Origin: GCA-2733415 sp049609325
GTDB taxonomy: Bacteria > Bacteroidota > Bacteroidia > Flavobacteriales > Flavobacteriaceae
Assembly (NCBI GenBank): GCA_049609325.1
Contig: JBMYYK010000025.1
Coordinates: 1 to 32,422 of the forward strand
DNA: 32,422 nt
Direction of reading: 5' to 3'
Position 1 is the stretch's first letter, and the number at the start of each line of letters is the position of its first letter. Shown here one piece after another: positions 1 to 8,624 of the stretch. A model generated the notes under the pieces. The model was not told the origin of the DNA and made no database searches. It saw only the letters and a list, made by a program, of their open reading frames with translations. The position numbers were made by a program, and so were the translations under genes.

Positions 1-51
1 AATAGTTACAGGTAAAAGTAATGAAGCGAGATAAATTACGTGTTTCTTCAT
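1..51 (-). CDS. 5' end of a divergent gene with a signal peptide (partial)
   Basis: Read on the minus strand from the ATG at 49-51, the sequence is open to the window edge and encodes 17 residues beginning MKKHVIYLASLLLPV. Two lysines followed by a hydrophobic stretch are typical of a Sec signal peptide, so this is probably the start of an exported protein transcribed away from the gene at 195. The product cannot be identified from this fragment. The short length leaves a real risk of chance. Confidence 0.5.
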   Translation of the reverse strand, partial: MKKHVIYLASLLLPVTI

Positions 52-115
52 TAGTATTTTTGATTAATTAAAAGTTGTTATATATGACGTAAACCTACAG
101 TGATTGTTACATCAT

Positions 116-165
116 AATGACAACAAATATACTAAAGATATTACTATGAAATAATAGTTGTCATT
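116..165. repeat. 9-bp inverted repeat upstream of the beta-barrel gene
   Basis: AATGACAAC at 116-124 and GTTGTCATT at 157-165 are perfect inverted copies separated by 32 nt, in the spacer between the divergent genes starting at 51 and 195. The layout would suit an operator bound by a dimeric regulator or a long-loop hairpin, but neither is demonstrated. The remaining spacer is AT-rich, with a possible -7 box TATTTTTG at 55-62 lacking a matching upstream element. Confidence 0.3.
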
Positions 166-194
166 GCAAAGACATATGTGTATATTCGTTAGAT

Positions 195-893
195 ATGAAA
201 ATGAGAATAGTTTATTTTTTGTTGTGTTGGTATGGGGTGATTTTCTCACAAGATTTACCAAAAGATACTAATCAAATTACGGATGTTAAATATCGTGAAG
301 ATCAGTTTTATGCTGGTGTGACCTATAATTTTTTAGAAAATAAACCTTCAGGAATGTCACAACAAGGTCTTTCAGGAGGATTGCATCTAGGGTTTATTAG
401 AGATTTCCCAATAAATAAGAAACGAAATATTGCTTTTGGGGTTGGTATTGGGTATTCATCAAATTCATATAACCATAATTTATATTTAAGAGAAGAAGGA
501 GGGGAGGTTACGTATCAAATATTAGATAACAATGAGGTGAGTTATCAGAAAAATAAACTTAATATGCATGTGTTGGAAATGCCTATACAGTTTAGGTGGC
601 GAACTTCTACTGCAGAATCGTATAAGTTTTGGCGTATATATACCGGAGTTAAAATAGGGTATGTGGTTAACAGTATAGTGAAATATAAAGGCGGGCTGGG
701 AGATTTTAAACAAAATAACACACCACATTTAAATAGATTAAAAACCACTGCAGATATAAGTTTTGGTTGGAATACCTGGAACTTTCATATTGCCTATGGC
801 TTGAATAAATTATTTAATGACGATGCAAAAATGAATGGGCAAGCAATAGATATTACAGAAATTAAGTTTGGGTTGATGTTTTATATGTTTTAA
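195..893 (+). CDS. Outer-membrane beta-barrel protein (OMP_b-brl / PorT-like family)
   Basis: This 232-aa protein has a short signal peptide (about residues 1-18, ending near VIFSQ), followed by alternating hydrophobic/polar strands and a terminal aromatic residue (FYMF), as expected of a small 8-stranded outer-membrane barrel. Size and pattern fit the OMP_b-brl families, which include the type IX secretion/gliding protein PorT/SprT. I cannot separate PorT itself from paralogous 'porin family' proteins by eye, so no symbol is given. A second ATG lies two codons downstream; either start keeps the signal peptide. The gene is convergent with the membrane-protein gene at 890-1495 and their stop codons overlap. 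Barrel class is fairly sure; the specific function is not. Confidence 0.7.
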   Translation: MKMRIVYFLLCWYGVIFSQDLPKDTNQITDVKYREDQFYAGVTYNFLENKPSGMSQQGLSGGLHLGFIRDFPINKKRNIAFGVGIGYSSNSYNHNLYLREEGGEVTYQILDNNEVSYQKNKLNMHVLEMPIQFRWRTSTAESYKFWRIYTGVKIGYVVNSIVKYKGGLGDFKQNNTPHLNRLKTTADISFGWNTWNFHIAYGLNKLFNDDAKMNGQAIDITEIKFGLMFYMF

Positions 894-1495
894 ACCCAGT
901 AAATTAGTAACATAAACTGCGGGATTGTTCCCATAAAAAAACCAAGAATTAATTCTTGCACGGTATGTGCTTTTAAATGTAGCCTTGATGTGGCAACTAA
1001 ACCATTACATAGTAAAAGAATGCCAATAATACCAACCATATTTGTTTGATAGTGTAAACTTATTGCGGCTATAAAAAGTGTTAGACCAGCTATAGCTGCG
1101 GCATGTAAACTAGCTTTATAGTTTAGAAGACTCAATATAAAAAAGCTTATAGCTGTAAAACTTATTCCGGCAAAAAAGTAATGTAATTCTGGCTCTGCTA
1201 CAGATTCAAAGATAAATACAGTAATATATAAATTAAGAATTATTGCTATAGCATAGGGATACCGCCTTTCTTTAACATCTGTCATCATTAAAGAACTAAC
1301 AATGTCGAGTTTCTTTAAAATTCTAAATAGCAATAAGGGTATGATAATAGTTAAAATAAACAGTTGAAAAAGCCTACTTTCAATATAGTCTATCTCGTAA
1401 AATTTAGCCGTAAACGTGTAAAATAACCCAACGCCAATAAACGACATAAATAAAGGGTGAAAAAGATAGGAGATGTATGTAAGTAGTTTATTCAA
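890..1495 (-). CDS. PAP2-superfamily-like integral membrane protein
   Basis: This 201-aa protein is very hydrophobic, with about six membrane segments. Three segments resemble the phosphatidic acid phosphatase type 2 motifs: KERRYP (motif 1 region), SLHAA (the PSGH position, altered), and SRLHLKAHTVQE, which fits SR-x5-H-x3-D/E. This suggests a lipid-phosphate phosphatase relative, but the altered second motif makes activity uncertain. No ATG precedes the conserved N-terminal stretch YLFHPLF; the likely start is TTG at 1493-1495, only 2 nt after the rpoN stop, so translation is probably coupled to rpoN. It is the last gene of the asnS-rpoN block. Confidence 0.65.
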   Translation of the reverse strand: MNKLLTYISYLFHPLFMSFIGVGLFYTFTAKFYEIDYIESRLFQLFILTIIIPLLLFRILKKLDIVSSLMMTDVKERRYPYAIAIILNLYITVFIFESVAEPELHYFFAGISFTAISFFILSLLNYKASLHAAAIAGLTLFIAAISLHYQTNMVGIIGILLLCNGLVATSRLHLKAHTVQELILGFFMGTIPQFMLLIYWV

Positions 1496-1497
1496 TC

Positions 1498-2952
1498 TTA
1501 TATTTTTTTACGCAATCTAGCTACCGGAATATCCAATTGCTCACGATATTTTGCAATGGTTCGTCTGGCAATTGGGTAACCTTTATCTTTCAGATGTTTA
1601 GCTAATTTTTCATCAGTTAATGGTTTTTTCTTGTCTTCTTCAGAAATTACAGCTTCTAATATTTTTTTAATTTCTCTAGTAGACACGTCTTCACCTTTGT
1701 CATTTTTCATGGATTCTGAGAAGAAATCTTTGATAAGTTTTGTGCCATAAGGTGTGTCTACATACTTACTGTTTGCAACTCTTGATACAGTAGAAATGTC
1801 CATGTCAATTTCATCGGCAATATCTTTTAGAATCATTGGTTTTAAATCCATTTCATCACCGCTTAACAAATAGGCCTCCTGATATTTCATAATGGCAGAC
1901 ATGGTGACAAAAAGAGTCTGCTGACGTTGTTTTATAGCGTCAATAAACCATTTTGCAGCATCTAGTTTTTGTTTGATGAATTGTACAGCATCTTTTTGCG
2001 ACTTGGTTTTGTTTTTACTGGCTTTATATCCTTTAAGCATGTTGCTATACTCATTTGATATATGTAGCTCTGGTGCATTTCTGCCATTTAAACTAAGCTC
2101 TAATTTGTCATCAACAATTTTAATACTAAAATCGGGTACAACATGTTCAGTAATTTTGTTGTTACCTGAGTAACTGCCACCAGGTTTAGGGTTTAGTTTT
2201 TCAATTTCTGCTATAACATCTTTCAGTTCCTCTTCAGAAACATTGAGTTTATGAAGAAGCTTTTTATAATGTTTTTTAGCAAATTGATCAAAGGATTCAT
2301 TGACAATACGTATGGCTAATTCAATAGTTTTAGTTTTAGGTTTTTGTTGTAGCTGAAGAAGTAAACATTCTTGTAAATTTCTCGCTCCAACTCCAGTAGG
2401 TTCTAGTTTGTGAACAATGTTTAGTACTTGCTCAACTTCTTCTTCACTAGTGTAAACTCCTTGTGTGAATGCTAAATCATCAACTATATCAATTAACTCA
2501 CGCCTGATGTAACCATTTTCACCAATGCTACCAACTAAAAATTCTGCTATAAGATATTCTTGTTCGTTTAAACTAAATGTATTCAGTTGGTTGATGAGGT
2601 GTTGAGTGAATGTCATGCCAGAGGCATATGGTACACTTTTATCTTCATCATCAGCACTGTAGTTGTTTGCTTGTAAGCGATAGCTAGGGATGTCATCATC
2701 ACTCAAATACTCATCAATATTAATATCATCTGTATTTATTGATTCGTTGTCATACGAGTCGTCATATTCATCAGTAGCGAATTCATCTTCAATATAATCG
2801 TCCTTACCATCATCTAAAGCTGGATTTTCTTCTAATTCTTGTTTGATGCGTTGCTCAAAAGCCTGTGTAGGCAATTGTATCAGCTTCATCAATTGTATTT
2901 GTTGAGGCGATAGTTTTTGAGATAATTTAAACTGTAGAAATTGTTTTAGCAT
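1498..2952 (-). CDS. rpoN: RNA polymerase sigma-54 factor
   Basis: The 484-aa protein directs core RNA polymerase to -24/-12 promoters and needs AAA+ activators. Region I at the N-terminus is glutamine/leucine-rich (LSPQQIQLMKLIQLP), followed by a very acidic region II (about residues 47-110), a core-binding domain, and a C-terminal helix-turn-helix. The diagnostic RpoN box ARRTIAKYRE sits at 462-471. Length is normal. The ATG at 2950-2952 places the translated region right after the hairpin that ends asnS, so expression must come from read-through or from a promoter buried in that hairpin. The PAP2-like gene follows 2 nt downstream. Confidence 0.97.
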   Translation of the reverse strand: MLKQFLQFKLSQKLSPQQIQLMKLIQLPTQAFEQRIKQELEENPALDDGKDDYIEDEFATDEYDDSYDNESINTDDINIDEYLSDDDIPSYRLQANNYSADDEDKSVPYASGMTFTQHLINQLNTFSLNEQEYLIAEFLVGSIGENGYIRRELIDIVDDLAFTQGVYTSEEEVEQVLNIVHKLEPTGVGARNLQECLLLQLQQKPKTKTIELAIRIVNESFDQFAKKHYKKLLHKLNVSEEELKDVIAEIEKLNPKPGGSYSGNNKITEHVVPDFSIKIVDDKLELSLNGRNAPELHISNEYSNMLKGYKASKNKTKSQKDAVQFIKQKLDAAKWFIDAIKQRQQTLFVTMSAIMKYQEAYLLSGDEMDLKPMILKDIADEIDMDISTVSRVANSKYVDTPYGTKLIKDFFSESMKNDKGEDVSTREIKKILEAVISEEDKKKPLTDEKLAKHLKDKGYPIARRTIAKYREQLDIPVARLRKKI

Positions 2953-2966
2953 AATAGTGTAAAGAT

Positions 2967-3002
2967 AAAAAAACCTACAAGGTTTTAGAAATCTTGTAGG
3001 TT
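2967..3002 (-). terminator. Intrinsic terminator between asnS and rpoN
   Basis: A 10-bp perfect stem (2972-2981 paired with 2993-3002) with an 11-nt loop is followed, in minus-strand direction, by seven U residues (A-run 2967-2973). It lies 25 nt after the asnS stop and only 14 nt before the rpoN start codon, so it should reduce or gate rpoN transcription. Confidence 0.8.
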
Positions 3003-3027
3003 AGTTTTACTAGTTTGTTATTTGGTG

Positions 3028-4461
3028 CTAGAACTCTGCGTTTTGTGGCGTTCTAGGGAAAGGAATAACATCTCTAATATTACTCATACCCGTAGCAAAC
3101 ATGACTAAGCGTTCAAAACCTAATCCGAACCCAGAGTGTACTGCGGTACCATATTTTCTTAAATCTGTATACCACCATAGTTCTTTTTCGTCAATACCGA
3201 TGGCTTTCATTTTTTCTAAAAGAACATCTAAACGTTCTTCACGTTGTGCACCACCGACCATTTCACCTATTCCTGGGAATAAAATATCCATAGCACGAAC
3301 AGTTTTTCCATCGTCATTTAAACGCATGTAAAAGGCTTTGATATTTGCTGGGTAATCAAATAGAATTACCGGACATTTAAAGTGCTTTTCAACTAAATAA
3401 CGTTCGTGTTCACTTTGTAAATCGGCACCCCATTCTTCAATAATGTAATTGAATTTTTTCTTCTTATTAGGTTTGCAGTTTTTCAAAATATCGATAGCTT
3501 CCGTATAACTTACACGCTTGAAATTATTGTCAGCAACAAATTTTAATTTTTCAATTAAGCTTAACTCACTTCTGTCTTTTTGAGGTTTGGTTTTTTCTTC
3601 ATCTAGCAAACGCTTTTCAAGGAAGTTTAAGTCGTCAATATTGTGCTCTAAAATGTGATTGATAACAGATTTTAAGAAATCTTCAGCGAGATCCATATTT
3701 CCTGCTAAGTCCATAAAAGCCACTTCTGGTTCAATCATCCAAAATTCAGATAAGTGACGAGATGTGTTTGAATTTTCTGCTCTAAATGTTGGTCCGAAGG
3801 TATATACTTTACCTAATGACATGGCGTAAGTTTCAGCTTCTAATTGCCCAGATACCGTTAGGTTAGTTTCTTTACCAAAAAAATCTTTGGTGTAGTCAAC
3901 GTTACCGTCTTCTGTTAAAGGCGGATTTTTAACATCCATACCTGTAACTTGAAACATTTCACCTGCACCTTCAGCATCACTACCAGTAATTATTGGTGTG
4001 TGCATGTAATAGAAATTATTTTGATTGAAATAATTATGTATTGCAAATGATAACGATGAGCGCAAACGCATTACTGCGCTAAATGTATTTGTTCGTGTTC
4101 TTAAGTGAGCATTGTCTCTTAAAAATTCGAAACTATGTTTTTTAGGCTGTATTGGGTAAGTTTCAGGGTCGGAGTCTCCTAAAATTTCAATAGATTTTAC
4201 TTCTATTTCATAGGATTGTCCTTTTCCTTGACTTTCAATTAAAGTTCCTGAAATAGATACAGCTGCACCAGTTGTAATTCTTTTTAAGACGTCTTCATTA
4301 GTGTTTTCAAAATCTACAACACATTGAATGTTGTTAATTGTTGAACCGTCATTTAATGCGATAAATCTATTCGCCCTAAATGTTCTTACCCATCCTTTTA
4401 TAGTGATTTCTTGTAAAAGTAAATCGCCTTTTAATAGTTCTGAAACTGTATGTGATTCCAT
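3028..4461 (-). CDS. asnS: Asparaginyl-tRNA synthetase
   Basis: This class II aminoacyl-tRNA synthetase (477 aa) charges tRNA-Asn in the cytoplasm. An N-terminal OB-fold anticodon-binding domain (about residues 15-100, with GWVRTFRANRFIALNDG) precedes the catalytic core. The core includes the motif 2 region with GPTFRAENSNTSRHLSEFWMIEPE and a C-terminal motif 3 with GFGLGFERLVMFATG. Loss of the AspRS insertion and the match to bacterial AsnRS length support Asn over Asp specificity; a true AspRS (aspS) lies at the far end of the window. The ATG is at 4459-4461. A weak -7 box sits about 110 nt upstream. Confidence 0.96.
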   Translation of the reverse strand: MESHTVSELLKGDLLLQEITIKGWVRTFRANRFIALNDGSTINNIQCVVDFENTNEDVLKRITTGAAVSISGTLIESQGKGQSYEIEVKSIEILGDSDPETYPIQPKKHSFEFLRDNAHLRTRTNTFSAVMRLRSSLSFAIHNYFNQNNFYYMHTPIITGSDAEGAGEMFQVTGMDVKNPPLTEDGNVDYTKDFFGKETNLTVSGQLEAETYAMSLGKVYTFGPTFRAENSNTSRHLSEFWMIEPEVAFMDLAGNMDLAEDFLKSVINHILEHNIDDLNFLEKRLLDEEKTKPQKDRSELSLIEKLKFVADNNFKRVSYTEAIDILKNCKPNKKKKFNYIIEEWGADLQSEHERYLVEKHFKCPVILFDYPANIKAFYMRLNDDGKTVRAMDILFPGIGEMVGGAQREERLDVLLEKMKAIGIDEKELWWYTDLRKYGTAVHSGFGLGFERLVMFATGMSNIRDVIPFPRTPQNAEF

Positions 4462-4769
4462 GTTTTATTCGATGTATTTATACCAACTGTTTTAAAAACA
4501 ATAATATGCTAAAAACGTAGTTGGGTTTAATCTTAATATATTATTACATGTTAATGTAAATAAAGCGTTTGCAAATATAATTTTTTATATGCACTTACTA
4601 AATTTTATTTTAACTACTAATATTTTAGAGTTTAACGGAGAAAAATACCAAGTTTTAGGTATGTTTTTTAGAAAAAAATATACTAAATTGCACCCGACTT
4701 ATATAAGTAAACGTAACTGTTTATTAAGTAAGTTTTTGGGGTAAAAGCGCTAGAATTCTAGCGCTTTTT
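4462..4769. other. 308-bp AT-rich spacer between asnS and the MMPL gene
   Basis: No credible coding region is present. It contains a -7-like box CAAATATA (4572-4579, reads TATATTTG toward asnS) without a good -33 partner, a 12-bp perfect palindrome ACTTATATAAGT at 4697-4708, and the terminator hairpin of the MMPL gene at 4743-4771. The rest is unremarkable AT-rich sequence. Confidence 0.6.
4572..4579 (-). promoter_or_regulatory. Possible -7 box for asnS
   Basis: CAAATATA on the plus strand reads TATATTTG in asnS direction, a full match to the Bacteroidota -7 consensus TAnnTTTG. No TTG lies at the usual 19-bp distance upstream, and the implied leader is about 105 nt, so the call is tentative. 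Confidence 0.35.
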
Positions 4770-4771
4770 TT
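4743..4771 (-). terminator. Terminator of the MMPL exporter gene
   Basis: A 13-bp perfect inverted repeat (4743-4755 with 4756-4768) forms a GC-centred stem with A-tract and T-tract flanks. It directly abuts the stop codon of the MMPL gene, whose last bases overlap the T-run. The symmetry would allow it to work in both directions. Confidence 0.85.
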
Positions 4772-7157
4772 AGTCGTTATCTTCTTCTTCAGGTATAATT
4801 TTTATACTTGGCTCTTTTAATACAGATTTGTTAGCAATATTTCGCTCTAATGATAACAGTAGTGATGGTAGTAGTAATAAGTTGGCTAGCATGGCAAGTA
4901 ACAATGTTGCTGAAACAAGTCCTCCTAATGCAACTGTACCTCCAAAACTAGAGATTGTAAATACTGAAAACCCAAAAAACAAGACTATTGATGTGTAAAA
5001 CATACTCACTCCTGTTTCTCTTAATGCGGCATAAACAGATTTTCTAATTTGCCAATTGTGAGCTTGGAGTTCTTGTCTGTATTTAGCTAAAAAGTGTATA
5101 GTATCATCTACAGAAATACCAAAGGCAATACTAAAAACCAGTATTGTAGAAGGTTTTATTGGTACGCCTAAATACCCCATCAGTCCTGCGGTAATTACTA
5201 AAGGTAGTAGGTTGGGGATGAGTGACACAATAATCATTCTTGCAGAACGGAACATATAAGCCATAAATAAAGAAATAATAACTATGGCTAAACCTAGAGA
5301 TAGGAATAAATTATTTCTTAGGTATTTGGTTCCTTTTTGAAATACTAAAGCTTTACCAGTCATACTCACGGTATAACGCTCTTCTGGAAAAATGGTAGAT
5401 ATTTTTTGTTTGAGTTGGGTTTCAATAGCTTCCATTCTATCAGTGCTGATGTCTTTCATGAATGTTGTTATTCTAGCATATTGCCCAGTACTATCAGCAA
5501 AACTTTTCATCGTGTTACTGTCACCATTGGCATTTTTTGCAAAAGAAAAGATGAAGTTTTTTTCTTGTGATGTAGGTAACTGGTAATATTTTGAGTTGCC
5601 ATTATAATAGGCTTGCTTGGCGTATTTTACAAGACCAACTACAGACATAGGTTTTGATAACTCAGGAATGTCATTGATGGCTTCCTCTAGTTTTTCCATA
5701 CGTTTTAAAGTAGCTAGCTTCATAACACCTTTTTTACGTTTGGTGTCAATCATAAACTCTACTGGCATTATCCCGTCAAATTCTTTTTCAAAAAAACGAA
5801 TATCTCTGAAGAAGTCAGTGTCTTTAGGCATGTCTTCTATAAGACTACCGGTAACTCTTATTTGAAAAATACCAATCATACTTACAATTAGTAGTAGTAG
5901 AGCACCTGCGTATATGGTAATACGTTTGTGCTTTACCATGTTTTCCATCCAGTTTACAAATCCGTCAATCCATCGTTTGTTCAAATGCTTCAAGTGTTTT
6001 TCCTTAGGTAAAGGCATAAAACTATAGATGATAGGAATTACAAGTAAGGATATGATAAATATGGAAAGTATGCTTAAAGAAGCTACAACTCCGAACTCTT
6101 TTAATAAGTCACTTTTTGTAAGAATAAATGTTGCAAACCCTGCAGCAGTTGTCACATTAGTCATCAATGTGGCATTACCAATTTTTGTAATAACACGTTG
6201 TAATGATTTTGCTTGATTACCATGTTTTTTAACTTCAGATTGATACTTGTTGATTAGAAAAATACAGTTAGGTATACCAATAACAATAATTAACGGTGGG
6301 ATGATAGCAGTTAGTACTGTAATTTCATATTGCAGGAATCCTAGAAATCCAAAAGTCCACATAACACCTATAACAACTGTAAACAAGGAAATAAATGTTG
6401 CTCTAAATGATCTGAAAAACATAAAGAATATGAAACCAGTTACACCTAATGCAGCAAGTATAAACGAAGAAATCTCACTAATTATGGTATTAGAATTTAA
6501 TGTTCTAATGTATGGCATCCCAGATACACGCACCTTAAGATTGTGTGTGGTGTTAAAGGCTTCAATTTTAGGTATTATAAACGTTTCAATTAACTTTTTA
6601 CGTTCTGGTTTGTTAACAATAGCTTTATTTATATATACAGCAGTTCTAAATGTGTTAGATTCTGAATTGTATAGAAATTTATCGTAAAAAGGGAGGTTGT
6701 AGTATAGCTTAGCTTTAAGTTTATCTAATTCAGCCTGGCTTGTAATATTTTCTTGAACTAAAGGTTTTAGGTCAAATGCTTTTTTCTGGTCGTTTCGAAC
6801 TAAAGTTTGAATGTTTCCAACACCTACAACAAGTGAAACGTCTTCATGTGTGTTTAATTCTTCAGCAAGAGTATTCCAGGCGTTGAATTTTTCTGGAGTA
6901 AAAAATGAGTCGTCTTGAATACCTAATATTATCAGGTTGCCTTCTTCCCCGAATTTGTCTAAAAATTCGAAATATTCTTTGTTTACATGATGGTCATCAG
7001 GCAGTAAATTTGCTTCAGTATACGTGAAGCGCATGTGTTTAAACTGACTTGCTAGAGCAACAGTAATTAGAGTTAATAGAATTAGTATTATAAATCTATT
7101 TTTTAAAATCATTCGAGCTACAGCAGCCCAGAACCCTACGCTAAATAATTTTGCCAT
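4770..7157 (-). CDS. RND/MMPL-superfamily membrane exporter
   Basis: The 795-aa protein has the two-fold RND layout: one N-terminal membrane helix (FIILILLTLITVALAS), a periplasmic domain (about 50-225), five or six helices (about 230-390), a second helix-domain-helices repeat (helix near 415, domain to about 630, then helices to about 775). The repeat motif near the second half, GISVDDTIHFLAKYRQE, is typical of MMPL/patched-type proteins. It lacks the long loops of AcrB and has no membrane-fusion or outer-membrane partner nearby, so a lipid or hydrophobic substrate is more likely than a drug; the substrate is unknown. A box CAAAGGTA at 7176-7183 could be its own -7 element. It lies downstream of frr but beyond the frr terminator. 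Confidence 0.85.
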   Translation of the reverse strand: MAKLFSVGFWAAVARMILKNRFIILILLTLITVALASQFKHMRFTYTEANLLPDDHHVNKEYFEFLDKFGEEGNLIILGIQDDSFFTPEKFNAWNTLAEELNTHEDVSLVVGVGNIQTLVRNDQKKAFDLKPLVQENITSQAELDKLKAKLYYNLPFYDKFLYNSESNTFRTAVYINKAIVNKPERKKLIETFIIPKIEAFNTTHNLKVRVSGMPYIRTLNSNTIISEISSFILAALGVTGFIFFMFFRSFRATFISLFTVVIGVMWTFGFLGFLQYEITVLTAIIPPLIIVIGIPNCIFLINKYQSEVKKHGNQAKSLQRVITKIGNATLMTNVTTAAGFATFILTKSDLLKEFGVVASLSILSIFIISLLVIPIIYSFMPLPKEKHLKHLNKRWIDGFVNWMENMVKHKRITIYAGALLLLIVSMIGIFQIRVTGSLIEDMPKDTDFFRDIRFFEKEFDGIMPVEFMIDTKRKKGVMKLATLKRMEKLEEAINDIPELSKPMSVVGLVKYAKQAYYNGNSKYYQLPTSQEKNFIFSFAKNANGDSNTMKSFADSTGQYARITTFMKDISTDRMEAIETQLKQKISTIFPEERYTVSMTGKALVFQKGTKYLRNNLFLSLGLAIVIISLFMAYMFRSARMIIVSLIPNLLPLVITAGLMGYLGVPIKPSTILVFSIAFGISVDDTIHFLAKYRQELQAHNWQIRKSVYAALRETGVSMFYTSIVLFFGFSVFTISSFGGTVALGGLVSATLLLAMLANLLLLPSLLLSLERNIANKSVLKEPSIKIIPEEEDND

Positions 7158-7175
7158 CTCTGTTTATTAGGTGGA

Positions 7176-7183
7176 CAAAGGTA
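7176..7183 (-). promoter_or_regulatory. Possible -7 box for the MMPL gene
   Basis: CAAAGGTA reads TACCTTTG in gene direction and fits TAnnTTTG, 18 bp before the start codon. There is no TTG at the 19-bp spacing, so support is partial. A separate promoter is expected because the frr terminator lies just upstream. Confidence 0.4.
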
Positions 7184-7222
7184 AGGTATTTTCAATAGAT
7201 ATTTAACTCATTATTAGTGATA

Positions 7223-7256
7223 AAAAAAGAGCCGACTGTATAGCCGGCTCTTTTTT
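7223..7256 (-). terminator. Terminator of the pyrH-frr operon
   Basis: A 12-bp stem (7223-7234 with 7245-7256) with a GAGCCG/CGGCTC core, a 10-nt loop and flanking A/T tracts follows the frr stop by about 15 nt in the direction of transcription. The U-tract comes from the A-run at 7222-7228. Confidence 0.88.
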
Positions 7257-7271
7257 ATTGTGTGTATTGAA

Positions 7272-7823
7272 TTACACTGTCATGATGTCTTTTTCTTTAG
7301 CTACATAAATCTCGTCAATTTGTTTTACAGCAACATCTGTTAACTCTTGAATTGAAATTTCAGCATTTTTTTTCATGTCATCAGAAACGTCTAATTTCTT
7401 AATGTCATTATTCGCATCTTTTCTATTATTTCTTACAACAACCTTAGCGTCTTCTGCTTCACCTTTTGCTTGTTTAGACAGTTCGCGCCTTCTTTCTTCT
7501 GTTGGAGGTGGAACACTAATAATGATACTTTCACCGTTATTCATTGGATTGAATCCTAGGTTTGCAACCATAATAGCTTTTTCAATTTCTTGCATTAGGC
7601 TTTTTTCCCAAGGTTGCACTGTAATTGTTCTTGCATCTGGTGTGTTAACATTTGCCACTTGTGAAAGTGGAGTAGCTGCACCGTAATAATCAACCATTAC
7701 ACTACTTAACATTGCAGGAGAAGCTTTTCCTGCTCTAATTGTGCGCAGTTGTTTTTCTAAATGTGCAATAGCATTATCCATTCCCTCTTTTGCACTGTCG
7801 ATAATAAAATTGATTTCTTCCAT
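7272..7823 (-). CDS. frr: Ribosome recycling factor
   Basis: The 183-aa protein splits post-termination ribosomes together with EF-G. The whole length matches RRF: the N-terminal helix with LRTIRAGKASPAML, the small domain with DYYGAATPLSQVANVNTPDARTI..., and the C-terminal helix with RRELSKQAKGEAEDAKVVVRNNRKDAN. The ATG is at 7821-7823. It lies 75 nt after pyrH and no promoter was seen between them, so it is probably co-transcribed, an arrangement common in bacteria. The hairpin at 7223-7256 ends the operon. Confidence 0.97.
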   Translation of the reverse strand: MEEINFIIDSAKEGMDNAIAHLEKQLRTIRAGKASPAMLSSVMVDYYGAATPLSQVANVNTPDARTITVQPWEKSLMQEIEKAIMVANLGFNPMNNGESIIISVPPPTEERRRELSKQAKGEAEDAKVVVRNNRKDANNDIKKLDVSDDMKKNAEISIQELTDVAVKQIDEIYVAKEKDIMTV

Positions 7824-7898
7824 AGTTAATTGTCCTTTATGTAAGTTGGTTAATTAAGGTGTCTATACACTTAATCAATAACTAAGCCATCTTTTATA

Positions 7899-8606
7899 TT
7901 AGTTGTTGACTTTTGTTCCTATTTGTTCTCCTAAAATTACTTTTAAAAGGTTTCCTTTTGTGTTCATATCAAATACCACAATTGGTAAATTGTTTTCTTG
8001 ACTTAATGTAAAGGCAGTCATGTCCATTACTTTAAGTCCTTTTTTTATAGCATCGTTAAAAGTGATGAAGTCATACTTTTCAGCATCAGGATTTTTTTCT
8101 GGATCTTCATTATAAATACCATCTACACGAGTTCCTTTTAAAATCACATCTGCATTAATCTCAATAGCTCTTAATACTGCGGCAGAATCTGTTGTAAAAT
8201 AAGGGTTTCCTGTTCCAGACCCAAAGATGACTACTCGTCCTTTTTCAAGATGTCTTGTAGCACGCCTTTTAATATAAGGCTCAGCAATTGCTTCAATCTT
8301 AATTGCAGTTTGCAATCTTGTTTGTACATCTGCATCTTCTAGTGCACTTTGTAATGCCAAACCGTTAATTACAGTTGCAAGCATTCCCATATAATCTCCT
8401 TGCACTCTGTCCATACCATTACTAGCACCGGCAACTCCTCTAAAAATATTCCCACCTCCAATAACAATGGCAACTTCAATGCCTTTGTCAACAATTTCTT
8501 TAATGTCTTGAGCGTATTCGGCTAGTCTTTTTGGGTCAATTCCGTATTGGCGTTCTCCCATTAATGCTTCTCCGGATAGTTTTAAAAGAATTCTTTTGTA
8601 GTGCAT
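7899..8606 (-). CDS. pyrH: Uridylate kinase (UMP kinase)
   Basis: The enzyme phosphorylates UMP to UDP in pyrimidine synthesis and belongs to the amino-acid-kinase fold. Motifs seen are KRILLKLSGEALMG at the N-terminus, the glycine-rich GGGNIFRG, and the nucleotide-binding C-terminal region. An upstream in-frame ATG at 8654 would add 16 residues, but that ATG lies in the -33 element of a consensus promoter. The start MHYKRILLK at 8604-8606, giving 235 aa, is therefore chosen and equals the usual family length. The transcript leader would be only about a dozen nucleotides. frr follows as the second gene. Confidence 0.95.
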   Translation of the reverse strand: MHYKRILLKLSGEALMGERQYGIDPKRLAEYAQDIKEIVDKGIEVAIVIGGGNIFRGVAGASNGMDRVQGDYMGMLATVINGLALQSALEDADVQTRLQTAIKIEAIAEPYIKRRATRHLEKGRVVIFGSGTGNPYFTTDSAAVLRAIEINADVILKGTRVDGIYNEDPEKNPDAEKYDFITFNDAIKKGLKVMDMTAFTLSQENNLPIVVFDMNTKGNLLKVILGEQIGTKVNN

Positions 8607-8624
8607 AGCTGTGTTTGATTTGTG

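Noticed and set aside
195..893. Firm assignment of the beta-barrel gene as porT/sprT
   Set aside because: Several flavobacterial small-barrel paralogues look alike; the neighbours do not settle it.
6247..6687. 146-aa open frame opposite the MMPL gene
   Set aside because: It lies entirely antisense to a well-supported membrane protein, has no promoter or family features, and its hydrophobic composition is a by-product of the other strand.
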